Below, piece by piece: positions 36,370 to 46,638 of a DNA stretch of 64,000 nucleotides. A program made the translations under genes and the position numbers. Within the stretch, counting starts at the first letter, position 1; every line of letters begins with the position of its first letter. The stretch spans positions 45,334 to 109,333 of the forward strand of contig JAFEBY010000126.1 of NCBI GenBank assembly GCA_018242465.1, written 5' to 3'. Source of the DNA: Pseudomonadota bacterium. Lineage in GTDB: Bacteria; Pseudomonadota; Gammaproteobacteria; Xanthomonadales; Xanthomonadaceae. The notes beneath the pieces were generated by a model that was given only the letters and a program-made list of their open reading frames with translations, was not told where the DNA came from and did not search any database.

Positions 36370-36466
36370 GTGACAGTTTAACGTCCACGCACCAGCGCTG
36401 CGGCACGCCCGATCGTGGCGAATGCGCGACAATGGCCGCTCTCTCCGCATGCATGGACCCATTCAC

Positions 36467-37411
36467 GTGGCCAGCCAGCTCGACCAGCTCCGAACCCTGT
36501 CCACCGTGGTTGCCGATACCGGCGACATCGACGCCATCGCGCGCTACCAGCCGATGGACGCCACCACCAACCCGTCGCTGCTGCTGAAGGCCGCCGCTCT
36601 GCCGGCCTATGCAGGACATATCGATGCCGCGCTCCGCGAGGCCGAAGGCCAGGGCGATGCCCGCATCACCGATGCCTGCGACCGCCTTGCGGTGGCGATC
36701 GGCGGTGAAATCCTCAAGCTGGTTCCTGGCCGCGTCTCCACCGAAGTCGACGCCCGACTGAGCTTCGATACCGACGCCACCATCGCCAAGGCCCACCGTC
36801 TGGTCGATCTCTACCAGCGCAGCGGCATCGGCACGGAACGCCTGCTGATCAAGGTTGCCGCGACCTGGGAAGGCATCCGCGCCGCGGAAAAACTCGAACG
36901 CGAAGGCATCCACTGCAACCTCACCCTGCTGTTCTCGTTCGCGCAGGCGGTGGCGTGCGCGGAGGCCGGCGTATTCCTGATCTCGCCCTTCGTCGGCCGC
37001 ATCCTCGACTGGCACGTCGCCAACGGCATGGCCAAGCCGGCGACGCCACAGGACGATCCCGGCGTGCAATCGGTCACGCGCATCTGGAACTACTACAAAC
37101 AGCACGGCTACCAGACCGTGGTGATGGGGGCGAGCTTCCGCAACACCGGCGAAGTGCTGGCGCTGGCCGGTTGCGATCGCCTCACCATCTCGCCGGAACT
37201 GCTGGGCGAACTGGCACAGTCGAATGATCCGATTGCCCGCGCACTGGTCGACGACGGCACGCGCCAACCGGCGCCGCCGGCACTCGCCGAATCCGCGTTC
37301 CGCTGGCAGCACAACGAAGACGCGATGGCCACCGACAAGCTCGCCGAGGGCATCCGCAAGTTCGCGATCGACCAGGGCAAGCTGGAAGCGCTGCTGCGCG
37401 AACGCGGCTGA
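36467..37411 (+). CDS. tal: Transaldolase
   Basis: Pentose phosphate pathway enzyme that moves a dihydroxyacetone unit from sedoheptulose-7-phosphate to glyceraldehyde-3-phosphate. From GTG at 36467 it is 314 residues, like E. coli TalB (317). The start [18 protein letters not shown] aligns with the family. [10 protein letters not shown] is present, and the Schiff-base lysine is Lys129 in [11 protein letters not shown] (E. coli Lys132). [11 protein letters not shown] and [11 protein letters not shown] complete the signature. An ATG at 36449 would add six residues. Confidence 0.96.
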   Translation: MASQLDQLRTLSTVVADTGDIDAIARYQPMDATTNPSLLLKAAALPAYAGHIDAALREAEGQGDARITDACDRLAVAIGGEILKLVPGRVSTEVDARLSFDTDATIAKAHRLVDLYQRSGIGTERLLIKVAATWEGIRAAEKLEREGIHCNLTLLFSFAQAVACAEAGVFLISPFVGRILDWHVANGMAKPATPQDDPGVQSVTRIWNYYKQHGYQTVVMGASFRNTGEVLALAGCDRLTISPELLGELAQSNDPIARALVDDGTRQPAPPALAESAFRWQHNEDAMATDKLAEGIRKFAIDQGKLEALLRERG

Positions 37412-37424
37412 TCATCTTCCGGTG

Positions 37425-38699
37425 ATGGCAGCGACTCCCCACATCGTCATCATCGGCGGCGGCTTCGCCGGGCTTTGGGCAACGCGCGCATTGGCGGGCA
37501 TGCCCGCGCGCATCACCCTGGTCGATCGCCACAATCACCATCTGTTCCAGCCGCTGCTCTACCAGGTCGCGACCGCAGGACTGTCGGCACCGGACATCGC
37601 CGCGCCATTGCGCCACATCCTGCGCCGCCAGAAGAACGTCGAAGTCCGGATGGCGACGGTCACCGCGATCGACACCGATGCAAAGCGCGTCACCCTCGAT
37701 GACGGCACAACGCTCGACTTCGACCGCCTCCTGCTCGCCAGCGGCGCAACCCACGCCTATTTCGGCAACGATCAGTGGGCGGAACACGCGCCCGGCCTGA
37801 AGACGCTCGATGATGCGCTCGACCTGCGGCGCAAATTGCTGTTCGCGTTCGAGCGCGCGGAAGCCGCGAGCGATCCCATCGAACGCGACGCATGGCTGAG
37901 CTTCGCCATCATCGGCGGTGGCCCGACTGGCGTGGAGCTGGCCGGCACGTTGGCGGAAATCGCACGGGAAACGCTGCGGGACGAATTCCGCAACATCGAT
38001 CCCTCGCAGGCGCGCGTGCGCCTGGTCGAAGCCGGCCCGCGCGTGCTGGCCGCGTTCCCGGAGGAATTGTCGGAGAAAGCGCGCAGGCAGCTGGAACATC
38101 TGGGGGTGGAAGTCACGCTGGGGACGCCGGTGAAGGGCATCGCTGCCGACGGCTATACCCTGGGAGACACCTTCGTCCCGGCAAAAACCGTGGTGTGGGC
38201 AGCGGGCGTGGCGGCATCCCCCTTGGGTGCCATGCTCGACGTGCCGCTCGATCGCGCCGGTCGCGTGCTGGTGCAACCCGATCTGTCGATCCCCGGTCAT
38301 CCCGACATCTTTGTTGCCGGTGACCTTGCGTCATTGGTCCAGGCGAATGGAAAACCGGTCCCCGGCGTCGCACCCGCGGCCAAGCAGATGGGTCGGCTGG
38401 CCGCGCGCAATATCCGCGCGCGATTGGCTGGCGAAACGACCACCGCGTTCGTCTACAAGGATTACGGCAACCTCGCCACCATCGGGCGCATGGCCGCCGT
38501 GGTCGATCTCGGCACGCTGCGCTTCTCCGGCATCCTGGCGTGGTGGTTCTGGCTGGTCATGCATGTGTTCTTCCTGATCGGTTTCCGCAATCGCCTGGTC
38601 GTGCTGCTCAACTGGTTCTGGGCGTACTGGAGCTATCAGCGCGCAGCGCGGATCATCCTCGGCGAGGATCGCGACCATCCCGCAATGGAGCGGCCATGA
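37425..38699 (+). CDS. NAD(P)/FAD-dependent oxidoreductase, type II NADH dehydrogenase
   Basis: Peripheral inner-membrane NADH:quinone oxidoreductase of 424 residues that does not pump protons. Two dinucleotide sites are visible: FAD at HIVIIGGGFAGLWATRAL near the N-terminus and NADH at FAIIGGGPTGVELAGTLAE near residue 165. The NDH-2 motif reads FQPLLYQVATAGLS. The C-terminus has hydrophobic and amphipathic helices that hold it at the membrane. A GTG one codon before the ATG is possible. It overlaps the TRIC channel gene by 4 bases. Confidence 0.92.
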   Translation: MAATPHIVIIGGGFAGLWATRALAGMPARITLVDRHNHHLFQPLLYQVATAGLSAPDIAAPLRHILRRQKNVEVRMATVTAIDTDAKRVTLDDGTTLDFDRLLLASGATHAYFGNDQWAEHAPGLKTLDDALDLRRKLLFAFERAEAASDPIERDAWLSFAIIGGGPTGVELAGTLAEIARETLRDEFRNIDPSQARVRLVEAGPRVLAAFPEELSEKARRQLEHLGVEVTLGTPVKGIAADGYTLGDTFVPAKTVVWAAGVAASPLGAMLDVPLDRAGRVLVQPDLSIPGHPDIFVAGDLASLVQANGKPVPGVAPAAKQMGRLAARNIRARLAGETTTAFVYKDYGNLATIGRMAAVVDLGTLRFSGILAWWFWLVMHVFFLIGFRNRLVVLLNWFWAYWSYQRAARIILGEDRDHPAMERP

Positions 38700-39319
38700 A
38701 CACAGCGGCGACACTGCTGCTGGCCCTCGATCTCGTCGGCACCTTCGTGTTCGCCCTCAGCGGCGGCACCCTTGCAGTACGGATGCGACTCGATCTGTTC
38801 GGCGTGCTGGTGCTGTCGTGCGCCGCTGCTGTCTCCGGGGGCATCGTCCGCGACGTCCTGATCGGCGCGCATCCACCAGCCTCACTCGCCGACTGGCGCT
38901 ACCTGGTCACGGCCATGGTCGCGGGTCTGGCGACCTTTCGCTGGCACGATGCGATCGAACGCCTGCGCAATCCGGTGCAGTTGTTCGATGCCGCCGGCCT
39001 CGCGCTGTTCGCGGTCCTCGGCACCGACAAGGCGCTGGCGTTCGGGCTATCGCCATTCGCTGCGATGCTGCTCGGAATGGTGTCCGGCATCGGCGGCGGC
39101 ATCGCCCGCGACGTACTCGTGGCGCGCGTGCCGGTGGTGCTGAAGGCCGAACTGTATGCAGTGGCGGCGCTGGTCGGTGGCGGCGTGGTCGCGCTGGCCG
39201 CATACCTGCAACTGCCGCGGCATCCGGCGATGCTGGTCGGCGCGCTGGTCTGCTTCGGGCTGCGTTACATGGCGATGCGCCACGGCTGGCAATTGCCGGT
39301 AGCACGCCCGCGCGATTGA
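38696..39319 (+). CDS. TRIC cation channel family protein (YadS/UPF0126 type)
   Basis: A 207-residue inner-membrane protein of seven helices built from two repeated units. Each unit carries the glycine-rich kinked motif of TRIC channels: SGGIVRDVLIGAHPP in the first and GIGGGIARDVLVARVPVVL in the second. Bacterial members form homotrimeric monovalent cation channels. It is co-transcribed with the NDH-2 gene (ATGA overlap), and a strong hairpin follows 11 bases after its stop. Confidence 0.92.
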   Translation: MNTAATLLLALDLVGTFVFALSGGTLAVRMRLDLFGVLVLSCAAAVSGGIVRDVLIGAHPPASLADWRYLVTAMVAGLATFRWHDAIERLRNPVQLFDAAGLALFAVLGTDKALAFGLSPFAAMLLGMVSGIGGGIARDVLVARVPVVLKAELYAVAALVGGGVVALAAYLQLPRHPAMLVGALVCFGLRYMAMRHGWQLPVARPRD

Positions 39320-39330
39320 CCCCCAATGCA

Positions 39331-39356
39331 AACGGCCCGGATCGCTCCGGGCCGTT
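39331..39356. terminator. Strong hairpin between convergent TRIC and rpoH genes
   Basis: aacggcccgga and tccgggccgtt pair perfectly over a 4-base loop, 11 bases after the TRIC stop and 26 bases from the rpoH stop. T tracts are short on both strands, but the location between convergent genes makes a bidirectional terminator likely. Confidence 0.8.
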
Positions 39357-39382
39357 CGCTGTTGCTTCGATCGCGACGGTGC

Positions 39383-40273
<891 letters not shown>

Positions 40274-40279
40274 GGGCGA

Positions 40280-40309
40280 ATCTTAGCAGTCCGGTGTGAT
40301 GAGTGCCAA
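40280..40309 (-). promoter_or_regulatory. Candidate rpoH promoter giving a near-leaderless mRNA
   Basis: On the minus strand TTGGCA (5 of 6 matches) and TAAGAT (4 of 6) are 18 bases apart, with a TGC extended -10. The expected start, 7 bases after the -10, falls on base 40273, the A of the rpoH ATG. No Shine-Dalgarno sequence fits between them. No clear sigma-32 consensus was found in the gap to 40479. Confidence 0.5.
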
Positions 40310-40479
40310 ACAACCATACGGCCCCGTTTTCGGGCGTTCAGGGACAGGAAAACCCGGACTCCAACCGCCTCCCTATCCCTATGGGGACGACATGGACAAG
40401 ATGCAATGGTGGCGAAAGGTCCCCTGCACATCGCAGGCGTAGCGTAGCCCTGCCTTCCCTCTAACTTCCGGAGTCGTGC

Positions 40480-41184
40480 ATGAAGCACCCGATCCTGTTG
40501 TCCCTGATCTCGCTCGCGCTGTCGGCCACCCTGCCGGCCATGGCCCAGACCGCCGCCCCGGCCGGCTCCACCGGCCAGTGCAAGGACGGCAGCTATACCT
40601 CCGCCAGCTTCAAGATGGGCGCCTGCCGCGGCCACAAGGGCGTCCAGTCCTGGTTCGGTGCGACCGAGGCCAAGCCCGCGAAGCCGGCCAAGTCCGCGAC
40701 CGCAGCGGCAAAACCGGCGGCGACACCTGCATCAGCAGCTGCACCTGTCGCGACGTCCACCGCCGGCGCCACCGGCCTGTGCAAGGACGGAACATCCACC
40801 AACGCCGCCTCCAAGTCCGGCGCCTGCCGCGGCCACAAGGGTGTGCAGACGTGGTACGGCAGCACGGCCACCACGACCAAGCCCGTTGCTGCCCCGGCCC
40901 CTGCACCCGCCGCAGCCCCGGCGCGTCCGGCCCCGGTGGCCACCACGGCACCCGCCCCGGCCGCTGCGCCGGCAGCACGCACGCCACGCACCATGCCGGC
41001 TCCCGGCCCGGTCGCAGCCGGCGGCGGCAATGGCCAGGTCTGGGTCAACATGAAGACCAAGGTCTATCACTGCCAGGGTGATCGCTGGTACGGCACCAGC
41101 AAGGACGGCCAGTACATGAGCGAGAGCGCCGCGACTGCCGCCGGTGCCCGTGCGTCACGCGGCAAGACCTGCGGCGCGAAGTAA
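40480..41184 (+). CDS. Secreted DUF3761 tandem-repeat protein
   Basis: A 234-residue exported protein. The signal peptide MKHPILLSLISLALSATLPAMAQ is followed by two near-identical DUF3761 units. They are CKDGSYTSASFKMGACRGHKG at about 32-52 and CKDGTSTNAASKSGACRGHKG at about 104-124, each ending in VQSWFG or VQTWYG. Ala/Pro/Lys-rich linkers separate them. A C-terminal domain carries CQGDRWYGTSKDGQYMSES and a last Cys, similar to proteins annotated as carrying YMSE motifs. The function of DUF3761 is unknown. The gene stands alone between divergent rpoH and a bidirectional terminator. Confidence 0.85.
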   Translation: MKHPILLSLISLALSATLPAMAQTAAPAGSTGQCKDGSYTSASFKMGACRGHKGVQSWFGATEAKPAKPAKSATAAAKPAATPASAAAPVATSTAGATGLCKDGTSTNAASKSGACRGHKGVQTWYGSTATTTKPVAAPAPAPAAAPARPAPVATTAPAPAAAPAARTPRTMPAPGPVAAGGGNGQVWVNMKTKVYHCQGDRWYGTSKDGQYMSESAATAAGARASRGKTCGAK

Positions 41185-41206
41185 TCGATCCGCAGCATCG
41201 GAACCG

Positions 41207-41248
41207 AAAAACGCGGCTTCGCTCCTGATCGGAGCGGGCCGCGTTTTT
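41207..41248. terminator. Bidirectional Rho-independent terminator (DUF3761 gene and pgaD)
   Basis: aaaaacgcggc (41207-41217) pairs with gccgcgttttt (41238-41248), and cgctcc pairs with ggagcg inside, with loop tgatc. The run of five T on each strand makes a textbook terminator for both convergent genes. Confidence 0.92.
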
Positions 41249-41272
41249 CATTCGTCCTGATTCAATCGAAGA

Positions 41273-41728
41273 TCAAACCCTGCGTTCGATCGAGTTGATC
41301 GCACCATCGTCATCGTGATGGACCACGCAGATGCGGCTGTCGCGGCCATCCTGCAATTCCTGGCGCGGCACCTGCAGGCGACGCGCTTCATCTTCCAGTG
41401 TTTCCGTCATGGGGACCGGCACCGGCTTGCGGTTGGGGATCAGGCTCCACAGCAACAGCAGCGCACAGGTGCCGAACACCAGCAGCGCCGAATGCGACAG
41501 CGACACCGGGGTGATGGTGTCGATCGCTTCCTGGGCGGCCAGGTCCCAGTCGACGTGGAGGCGATGCGCTTCGCGCAGGGAACGGAACGCGACGCGGAAC
41601 GCCGGGATCCATAGCAGGATCCAGCCGATCCACACCAGCAGCGTCGCGCCATCCGAGATCAGCCGGCGCCCACGCCCGAGTTCACCGCGGGCATTGATGA
41701 TCGGCGGCTTGGCGCGCGGCTCAGCCAT
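41273..41728 (-). CDS. pgaD: Poly-beta-1,6-N-acetylglucosamine biosynthesis protein PgaD
   Basis: Small inner-membrane partner of the PNAG synthase PgaC, needed for polymer synthesis and c-di-GMP response in E. coli. From MAEPRAKPPIINARGELG the protein is 151 residues with two transmembrane helices (TLLVWIGWILLWIPAF and HSALLVFGTCALLLLWSLI). The start overlaps the pgaC end by 8 bases. The hydrophilic C-terminus (about 50 residues) contains LEDEARRLQVPRQELQDGR. PgaD proteins are poorly conserved, so the call depends partly on the neighbouring pgaC and pgaB. Confidence 0.85.
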   Translation of the reverse strand: MAEPRAKPPIINARGELGRGRRLISDGATLLVWIGWILLWIPAFRVAFRSLREAHRLHVDWDLAAQEAIDTITPVSLSHSALLVFGTCALLLLWSLIPNRKPVPVPMTETLEDEARRLQVPRQELQDGRDSRICVVHHDDDGAINSIERRV

Positions 41729-43022
41729 GGTCGCCGCCCCCACTCTTCATGTGGACACCGCGATCGGGACTGACCCAGCGCGCACGCTTGCCCTCGCCCA
41801 TCATCCACGCCTTGGGGAAGGCGACGACGGTGGCGGCGGTGTTGATCAGCCAGAACATCAGCGGATACCACACCATCCAGTAGTAGTTGCGACCCAGCCC
41901 GTGCTCGTAATGGCTGTCCAGCCATTTGCTGACGGCGAATTGCAGCAAACAGGTGAAGGCGAGGAAGACGCTGCTGTATTGCGGGATCAGCGGCGACCCG
42001 ATGCCCGGAAACCAGTCATCGGGCAGCACGTAGCCGAGCAGCCACACCACCACCATCGCCAGCATCACGTAGGCCCACGTCAGGCTGAGCACCAGCTCCA
42101 GCAGCAACGGCCACAGGCGGTTCTGGCTGGGCTGGAAGATCACGCCAAGATTGCGCCGCAACACCTGCGCGCCACCGGTCGCCCAGCGCAGGCGCTGTTT
42201 CCACAAGCCCTTGAGCGTTTCCGGCATCAGGATCCACACCAGCGCATGCGGTTCGTAGCGCACGTCCCAGCCGCCACGCTGCAGGCGCCATGTGATGTCG
42301 ATGTCTTCGGTCAGCGCATCGGGATTCCAGTAACCGACCTGGCGCACCGCCGAGCGGCGGAATGCAGTGATGACGCCGGAAACGGTGAACAGCGCGCCGA
42401 AGACCCGTTGCGCGCGCTTGATCATGCCGACGATCGACGAGAACTCGCCGACCTGCACGCGGCCGAGCAGGGTCGAACGGTTGCGGATGCGTGGATTGCC
42501 GGTGACGGCAGCAACGCGCGGATTGTCGAAGTGGCGCACCATCCAGTACGCGGCATGCGGATCGAGCAAGGCATCGCCGTCGATGCAGATCAACAGGCGG
42601 TTGCGCGCGAGCATCGCGCCGGCCTGCAGGCCCATCGCCTTGCCCTGGTTGCGGGCGAGATGGACCACGCGCAGGCGCGGATTGTCGGCGACCATGGCAT
42701 CGAGGATCGCGCCGGTGTCGTCCTTGCTGCCATCGTTGATGGCGATGACCTCAAAGTCGGGATAGTCGAGCTTGAGCGCCTGCCCAATGGTTTCGGCCGC
42801 GTGCGGGCCTTCGTTGTAGCAGGGAATCAGCACGCTGATGCCGGGGGCGTCGGCAGGGATTGGCGGATGATCGAACGACGGTTCGCGGCGCTCGATCCGC
42901 CAGTAGAACAGGATCGCCCCGAGCATCCACAGGTAGGACATGAATACCGGGTAGTAATAGACGAATCCCTGAAGCGTCAGCCAGGCCGTGGGCAGGAATG
43001 CCTGGAACGAACCCGGAATCAT
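41721..43022 (-). CDS. pgaC: Poly-beta-1,6-N-acetylglucosamine synthase PgaC
   Basis: Processive family 2 glycosyltransferase of 433 residues that polymerises GlcNAc from UDP-GlcNAc. It has an N-terminal transmembrane helix, then the GT-A domain with SVLIPCYNEG, VIAINDGSKDDTG and IDGDALLDP. TEDIDITWRLQRGGW follows, with QRLRWATGG (the QxxRW motif) after it. Multiple C-terminal membrane helices include one with the WYPLMFWLINTAATVVAF pattern of PgaC. It overlaps pgaB by 4 bases and pgaD by 8, forming a tight operon. Confidence 0.95.
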   Translation of the reverse strand: MIPGSFQAFLPTAWLTLQGFVYYYPVFMSYLWMLGAILFYWRIERREPSFDHPPIPADAPGISVLIPCYNEGPHAAETIGQALKLDYPDFEVIAINDGSKDDTGAILDAMVADNPRLRVVHLARNQGKAMGLQAGAMLARNRLLICIDGDALLDPHAAYWMVRHFDNPRVAAVTGNPRIRNRSTLLGRVQVGEFSSIVGMIKRAQRVFGALFTVSGVITAFRRSAVRQVGYWNPDALTEDIDITWRLQRGGWDVRYEPHALVWILMPETLKGLWKQRLRWATGGAQVLRRNLGVIFQPSQNRLWPLLLELVLSLTWAYVMLAMVVVWLLGYVLPDDWFPGIGSPLIPQYSSVFLAFTCLLQFAVSKWLDSHYEHGLGRNYYWMVWYPLMFWLINTAATVVAFPKAWMMGEGKRARWVSPDRGVHMKSGGGDHG

Positions 43023-45031
43023 TGGTCGTCCTCGTCGTCGTCCTGCGGGTTGAGCTTGCTGTCGAGCGCCGGCTTCAGCAGTGCCGCATCGGGCACGTTG
43101 TTGAATACATTGTCGGGATAGTAGCCAACGTGCTTCACGCCCATTCCATAGAGCATGCGGATGGTGTCGGGGAGCTCGTTCGGCGGCAGCGGCGCATCAT
43201 TCTTGCGCCAGTCCACCGACTGCAGTTCGAATACGGTGTGGTTGATGCCGTGCGGCACCGCCTTCACCTTGGCCACCATGTCCTTGTAGAACTTCTGCGG
43301 ATCTTCGGCCTGTTCCATGTAAGGCATGACCATGATCGCGGTGTAGTCGTAGCGCTGGATCGACTTGCGCAGGTTCTGCGCGTACCAGGTCTCGGCCTCG
43401 GGATTCAGCGCAACCTGCGCATAGAGGTTGCGCGCAGTGAGCAGGCCCGGCTGTTCGGCACGCACGGCAGCGGCGACATCCAAGGCGAACCCATCGAGGA
43501 AATCGGTCTTGCGCTCACTCCACTTCAGCAGCAGGGCGTGATCACTGCGCAGGGTCGGCAGCGGTTGCGGCAGGCCCCAGGCACGGTACTGCTTTTTCGC
43601 CCAGCGGCTGCCGTCCTCGTAATCGGACAGGGTGACGTCATCATGGAAGAGGATGCCGTCGAACGTCGCCTGGCGGCCGAGATCCTCGTAGATGTCCTTC
43701 ACCCACTTGCGCACGCGTGGCGAGAACGGCGTCAGTCGCGGATAGCCCATCGCCAGGTGGTTGGCTTTGTTCGGCAGCGTCACCACCACGTCCTTCGACA
43801 CCGGATCGCTGGCCGGCGGCTGCCACGCCAGCAGCGGCATCCACGCGAACACGCGCTTCACCTGTGTCCGTGTCAGCAATTGCCAGGCAACGCGGTTGAA
43901 CAGATCGGCGCGCATCGGCATGTGGCGATTGGGGAAATACACCGCATCGGCAGCGCCATTGGCATCGGGATCGGCGAACGCCTGCAGGTAGACGATGTTG
44001 ATGCCGAGACGCTGCACGCGATCAAGCAGCTTGCCGAGGTTGGCTTCGGTCTGCTCGGGATCCTTGTCATAGATGTAGTCGAGGTCGATCTGCGCGACCT
44101 TGGCGGCGCGGCCTTGGTCAAGCACGTTGCGTTCGCGCACACGCAGCAGGTGGGCCAGCACTTCCGGCGTGGTATCGCCCATCACCAGTTCGCGGCGCAG
44201 TGCCGACAGCGGCGTCGCCACGCTGTTCGGACCATCGTCGAGATTGAGGCCGAGCGGCATGCCGGCCTGTTCGGCGATCTTGCTGACATCTGCGTTGTAA
44301 CGGCCGTACGGCCACACCATCACCCGCGGCGCCTTGCCGAGGCGCTTGCTGATCAGTGCGCGGTTGCGAGCGAAATCGCGGCGGATGCGCGCCCGGTATT
44401 CGTCCACGGTTTCATAGCGCTGCTGGTCGGGAACCCATTGCAGCGCGGTCGCCGCCGGCTGGCGGTTGCCCTGCGGGTTGGCGAGGATGCCGCGATGCAG
44501 GTCGAAGCTGTGGCTGGCGATCTCGACCAGTCCGCTGTCCTGCATCTTCTTCAGTTCGCTCCACGCCATCAGTTCGTTGCGCGGCAGCGGGCGTCCGTCG
44601 AAATCGAAGTCCTTGCCTTCCGGCACTTCCAGCCAATGACCGACCAGCGCGACCACTGCGGGAATCTTCTCGCGCTTGAGGATCGGCCATGCGTTCTTGT
44701 AGACCGATTCGTAGCCGTCGTCGAAGGTCATCAGCACCGGCTTCACCGGCAGCGGCTTCTTCTTGGCGCGTGCGTCGAGGATGTCCTGCACCGAGACGAA
44801 ATGGTAGCCGTTCGCCTTCAACCACTGCAGCTGTTTTTCCAGCAACGCCGGCGGCACCGCGTAAGACGGCGTCAGCGCGTCCTTGCGTTCCGCGATCTCG
44901 TGGTAGCACAGCACGGTGACTTCCGGCGGCACGATCGCGGCGCGCGCGACGGACGCAAGCGCACCAGCCGCGCACAGGCAGGCAATGGCGAGGAACTGCA
45001 GGGAACGGAGGACGGCCGGGACGCGGGGCAT
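43019..45031 (-). CDS. pgaB: Poly-beta-1,6-N-acetylglucosamine N-deacetylase PgaB
   Basis: Periplasmic enzyme that partly deacetylates PNAG so the polymer can be exported. From MPRVPAVLRSLQF it has 670 residues. A signal sequence (AIACLCAAGALASVARAA) precedes the CE4/NodB deacetylase domain, with VTVLCYHEI, MTFDDGYES and WPYGRYN. A C-terminal (beta/alpha)8 hydrolase-like domain (about 310-640: TFDGILFHDDVTLSDYEDGS) binds the glycan. A TTG at 45052 would add seven residues. It is followed by pgaC with a 4-base overlap. No pgaA gene is present; the next gene upstream is ung. Confidence 0.95.
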   Translation of the reverse strand: MPRVPAVLRSLQFLAIACLCAAGALASVARAAIVPPEVTVLCYHEIAERKDALTPSYAVPPALLEKQLQWLKANGYHFVSVQDILDARAKKKPLPVKPVLMTFDDGYESVYKNAWPILKREKIPAVVALVGHWLEVPEGKDFDFDGRPLPRNELMAWSELKKMQDSGLVEIASHSFDLHRGILANPQGNRQPAATALQWVPDQQRYETVDEYRARIRRDFARNRALISKRLGKAPRVMVWPYGRYNADVSKIAEQAGMPLGLNLDDGPNSVATPLSALRRELVMGDTTPEVLAHLLRVRERNVLDQGRAAKVAQIDLDYIYDKDPEQTEANLGKLLDRVQRLGINIVYLQAFADPDANGAADAVYFPNRHMPMRADLFNRVAWQLLTRTQVKRVFAWMPLLAWQPPASDPVSKDVVVTLPNKANHLAMGYPRLTPFSPRVRKWVKDIYEDLGRQATFDGILFHDDVTLSDYEDGSRWAKKQYRAWGLPQPLPTLRSDHALLLKWSERKTDFLDGFALDVAAAVRAEQPGLLTARNLYAQVALNPEAETWYAQNLRKSIQRYDYTAIMVMPYMEQAEDPQKFYKDMVAKVKAVPHGINHTVFELQSVDWRKNDAPLPPNELPDTIRMLYGMGVKHVGYYPDNVFNNVPDAALLKPALDSKLNPQDDDEDDQ

Positions 45032-45098
45032 GCGCAGCTCAACGGGAACCAACGGTCATTCTAGGCCGTGGCGGCCATCCGCCGGCATTAAATGACTG

Positions 45099-45794
45099 TC
45101 ATCTCGCCATCGGTAGCGACCAGTCGATCGGGGCCTGGCCGTGGCGCGCCAGATAGTCGTTGGCGGCAGAGAAATGTCCGCAGCCAATGAAGCCGCGATA
45201 CGCCGACAGCGGTGACGGGTGCGGGGCCTTGAGTACGCGATGCCGGCGCGGGTCGATGACCTTGCCCTTGGCCTGCGCGTAGCTGCCCCAGAGCAGAAAG
45301 ACCAGCCCTTCGCGCTCGCGGTTGAGGACATCGACCACATGGTCGGTGAAGCCTTCCCAGCCGCGGCCCTGGTGGCTACCGGCCTGTCCTTCCTCGACCG
45401 TGAGCACCGAATTGAGCAACAACACCCCCTGCCGTGCCCACGGCATCAAGTCGCCGTTGGCCGGACGCGGCAGGCCGAGGTCACGGTGCAGTTCCTTGTA
45501 GATGTTGTCGAGCGACGGTGGCACCGGGATACCCGGCAGCACCGAGAAGCACAGGCCATGCGCCTGGCCGGGACCGTGATAGGGGTCCTGGCCGAGGATC
45601 ACCACCTTGACCGCGTCGAACGGCGTGGCGTCGAAGGCGGCAAAGATGTGTTTCGGCTCGGGATGGATGCGTGCCCCGGCATGCAGGCGTTCGCGCAGGA
45701 AGACGGAGAGTGCGCGCATGTCTTCGCGCTGCAGCCAGTCGCCGACGCGCGCCTTCCATGACGATTCGAGGCGGATGGAATCGCTGTCCGCCAT
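45099..45794 (-). CDS. ung: Uracil-DNA glycosylase
   Basis: Removes uracil from DNA, starting base excision repair. The 231-residue family 1 enzyme has the catalytic [18 protein letters not shown] (Asp as general base), the uracil pocket [10 protein letters not shown] and the DNA-intercalation loop [17 protein letters not shown] with its catalytic His. The start ATG at 45792-45794 gives [13 protein letters not shown]. It sits between the double-receiver regulator and pgaB on the same strand, with 7 and 67 bases on either side. Confidence 0.97.
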   Translation of the reverse strand: MADSDSIRLESSWKARVGDWLQREDMRALSVFLRERLHAGARIHPEPKHIFAAFDATPFDAVKVVILGQDPYHGPGQAHGLCFSVLPGIPVPPSLDNIYKELHRDLGLPRPANGDLMPWARQGVLLLNSVLTVEEGQAGSHQGRGWEGFTDHVVDVLNREREGLVFLLWGSYAQAKGKVIDPRRHRVLKAPHPSPLSAYRGFIGCGHFSAANDYLARHGQAPIDWSLPMAR

Positions 45795-45801
45795 CACCGG
45801 T

Positions 45802-46638
45802 TCAGTGCCGGACCAACCGCGCCGCATGCAGCTGGAACAGGATCTTGGTCACCAGCAGGCGTTCCTCCACCGGCTTCAGCACCAGGTCGTTGGCACCGGC
45901 CACCAGCAGGTCGCGCTGCTTGTCCGGGTTCTCGTCACCGGTCATCACGATGATCGGCAGCGCGCGTTTTCCGAGATGGAATTCGCCACGCACCCGTCGC
46001 AGCACGTCGCCGCCGCCCAATGGACCGTTGAGGTAGACGTCGGTGAGGATGAGATTGGCACCCGGCGCATCATAGGTTCCGCGATGTTCGGCGAGATAAT
46101 CGAGCGCGGCCTCGGCACTTTCGACATGGATCACATCGAGGCCCTGCACCGCCAGCATGCGCTTGATCGCCAGCGCGACGACGCGGCTGTCCTCGATGTA
46201 GAGCACGCGCGCACCGGCGATCGGTTGCGGCTGCACGTATCCGCGCAGGAACGCGACCAACGCACCGTAACCGAGTTCCTTGTCGAAGTAATCGGTGATC
46301 TCGTCGCCGAGGGTGCGCGTTTCCAGCCGGTGCTGGACATCGGACGACACCGCGATCACTGGCACATAGGCATGGCCCGCCGCCTCGTGCACCGCGCGCG
46401 CGACATCCTGGCCATCGCCGTCGGGCAGCACCAGCGAGGTGGTGACGAGATCGACATGGCCCGCGGCCAGCGCCGCTTGCGCGCTGGCGACGCCATCGCA
46501 GGGCACCACGCTGGCATTCGGCAATTCCTTCAGGAGGACGTCGCCGATCAGCTTGCGCACCATGCGCGAGCCATCGACCACCATCACGCGCGGCGCTTCG
46601 CTGACAAGATGACGCAGATCGCGGGTTGGAGTCGGCAT
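45802..46638 (-). CDS. Double-receiver response regulator with a degenerate first domain
   Basis: A 278-residue protein made only of two receiver domains. In the first (about 15-140) the phosphorylation position is Ser ([13 protein letters not shown]) and the acidic pocket has a single Asp (VMVVDGSRM), so it should not be phosphorylated. The second (about 143-265) has the acidic pair (YIEDSRVV), the phospho-Asp in [13 protein letters not shown] and Lys in [10 protein letters not shown], so it looks functional. There is no DNA-binding or enzymatic output domain. The start codon overlaps the ftsX stop by one base (TGATG), implying coupling to ftsEX. A role as a protein-interaction regulator is an inference. 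Confidence 0.85.
   Translation of the reverse strand: MPTPTRDLRHLVSEAPRVMVVDGSRMVRKLIGDVLLKELPNASVVPCDGVASAQAALAAGHVDLVTTSLVLPDGDGQDVARAVHEAAGHAYVPVIAVSSDVQHRLETRTLGDEITDYFDKELGYGALVAFLRGYVQPQPIAGARVLYIEDSRVVALAIKRMLAVQGLDVIHVESAEAALDYLAEHRGTYDAPGANLILTDVYLNGPLGGGDVLRRVRGEFHLGKRALPIIVMTGDENPDKQRDLLVAGANDLVLKPVEERLLVTKILFQLHAARLVRH

Noticed and set aside
42998-45064. 688-residue plus-strand open frame opposite pgaB
   Set aside because: pgaB has all its catalytic motifs; the opposite frame has none.
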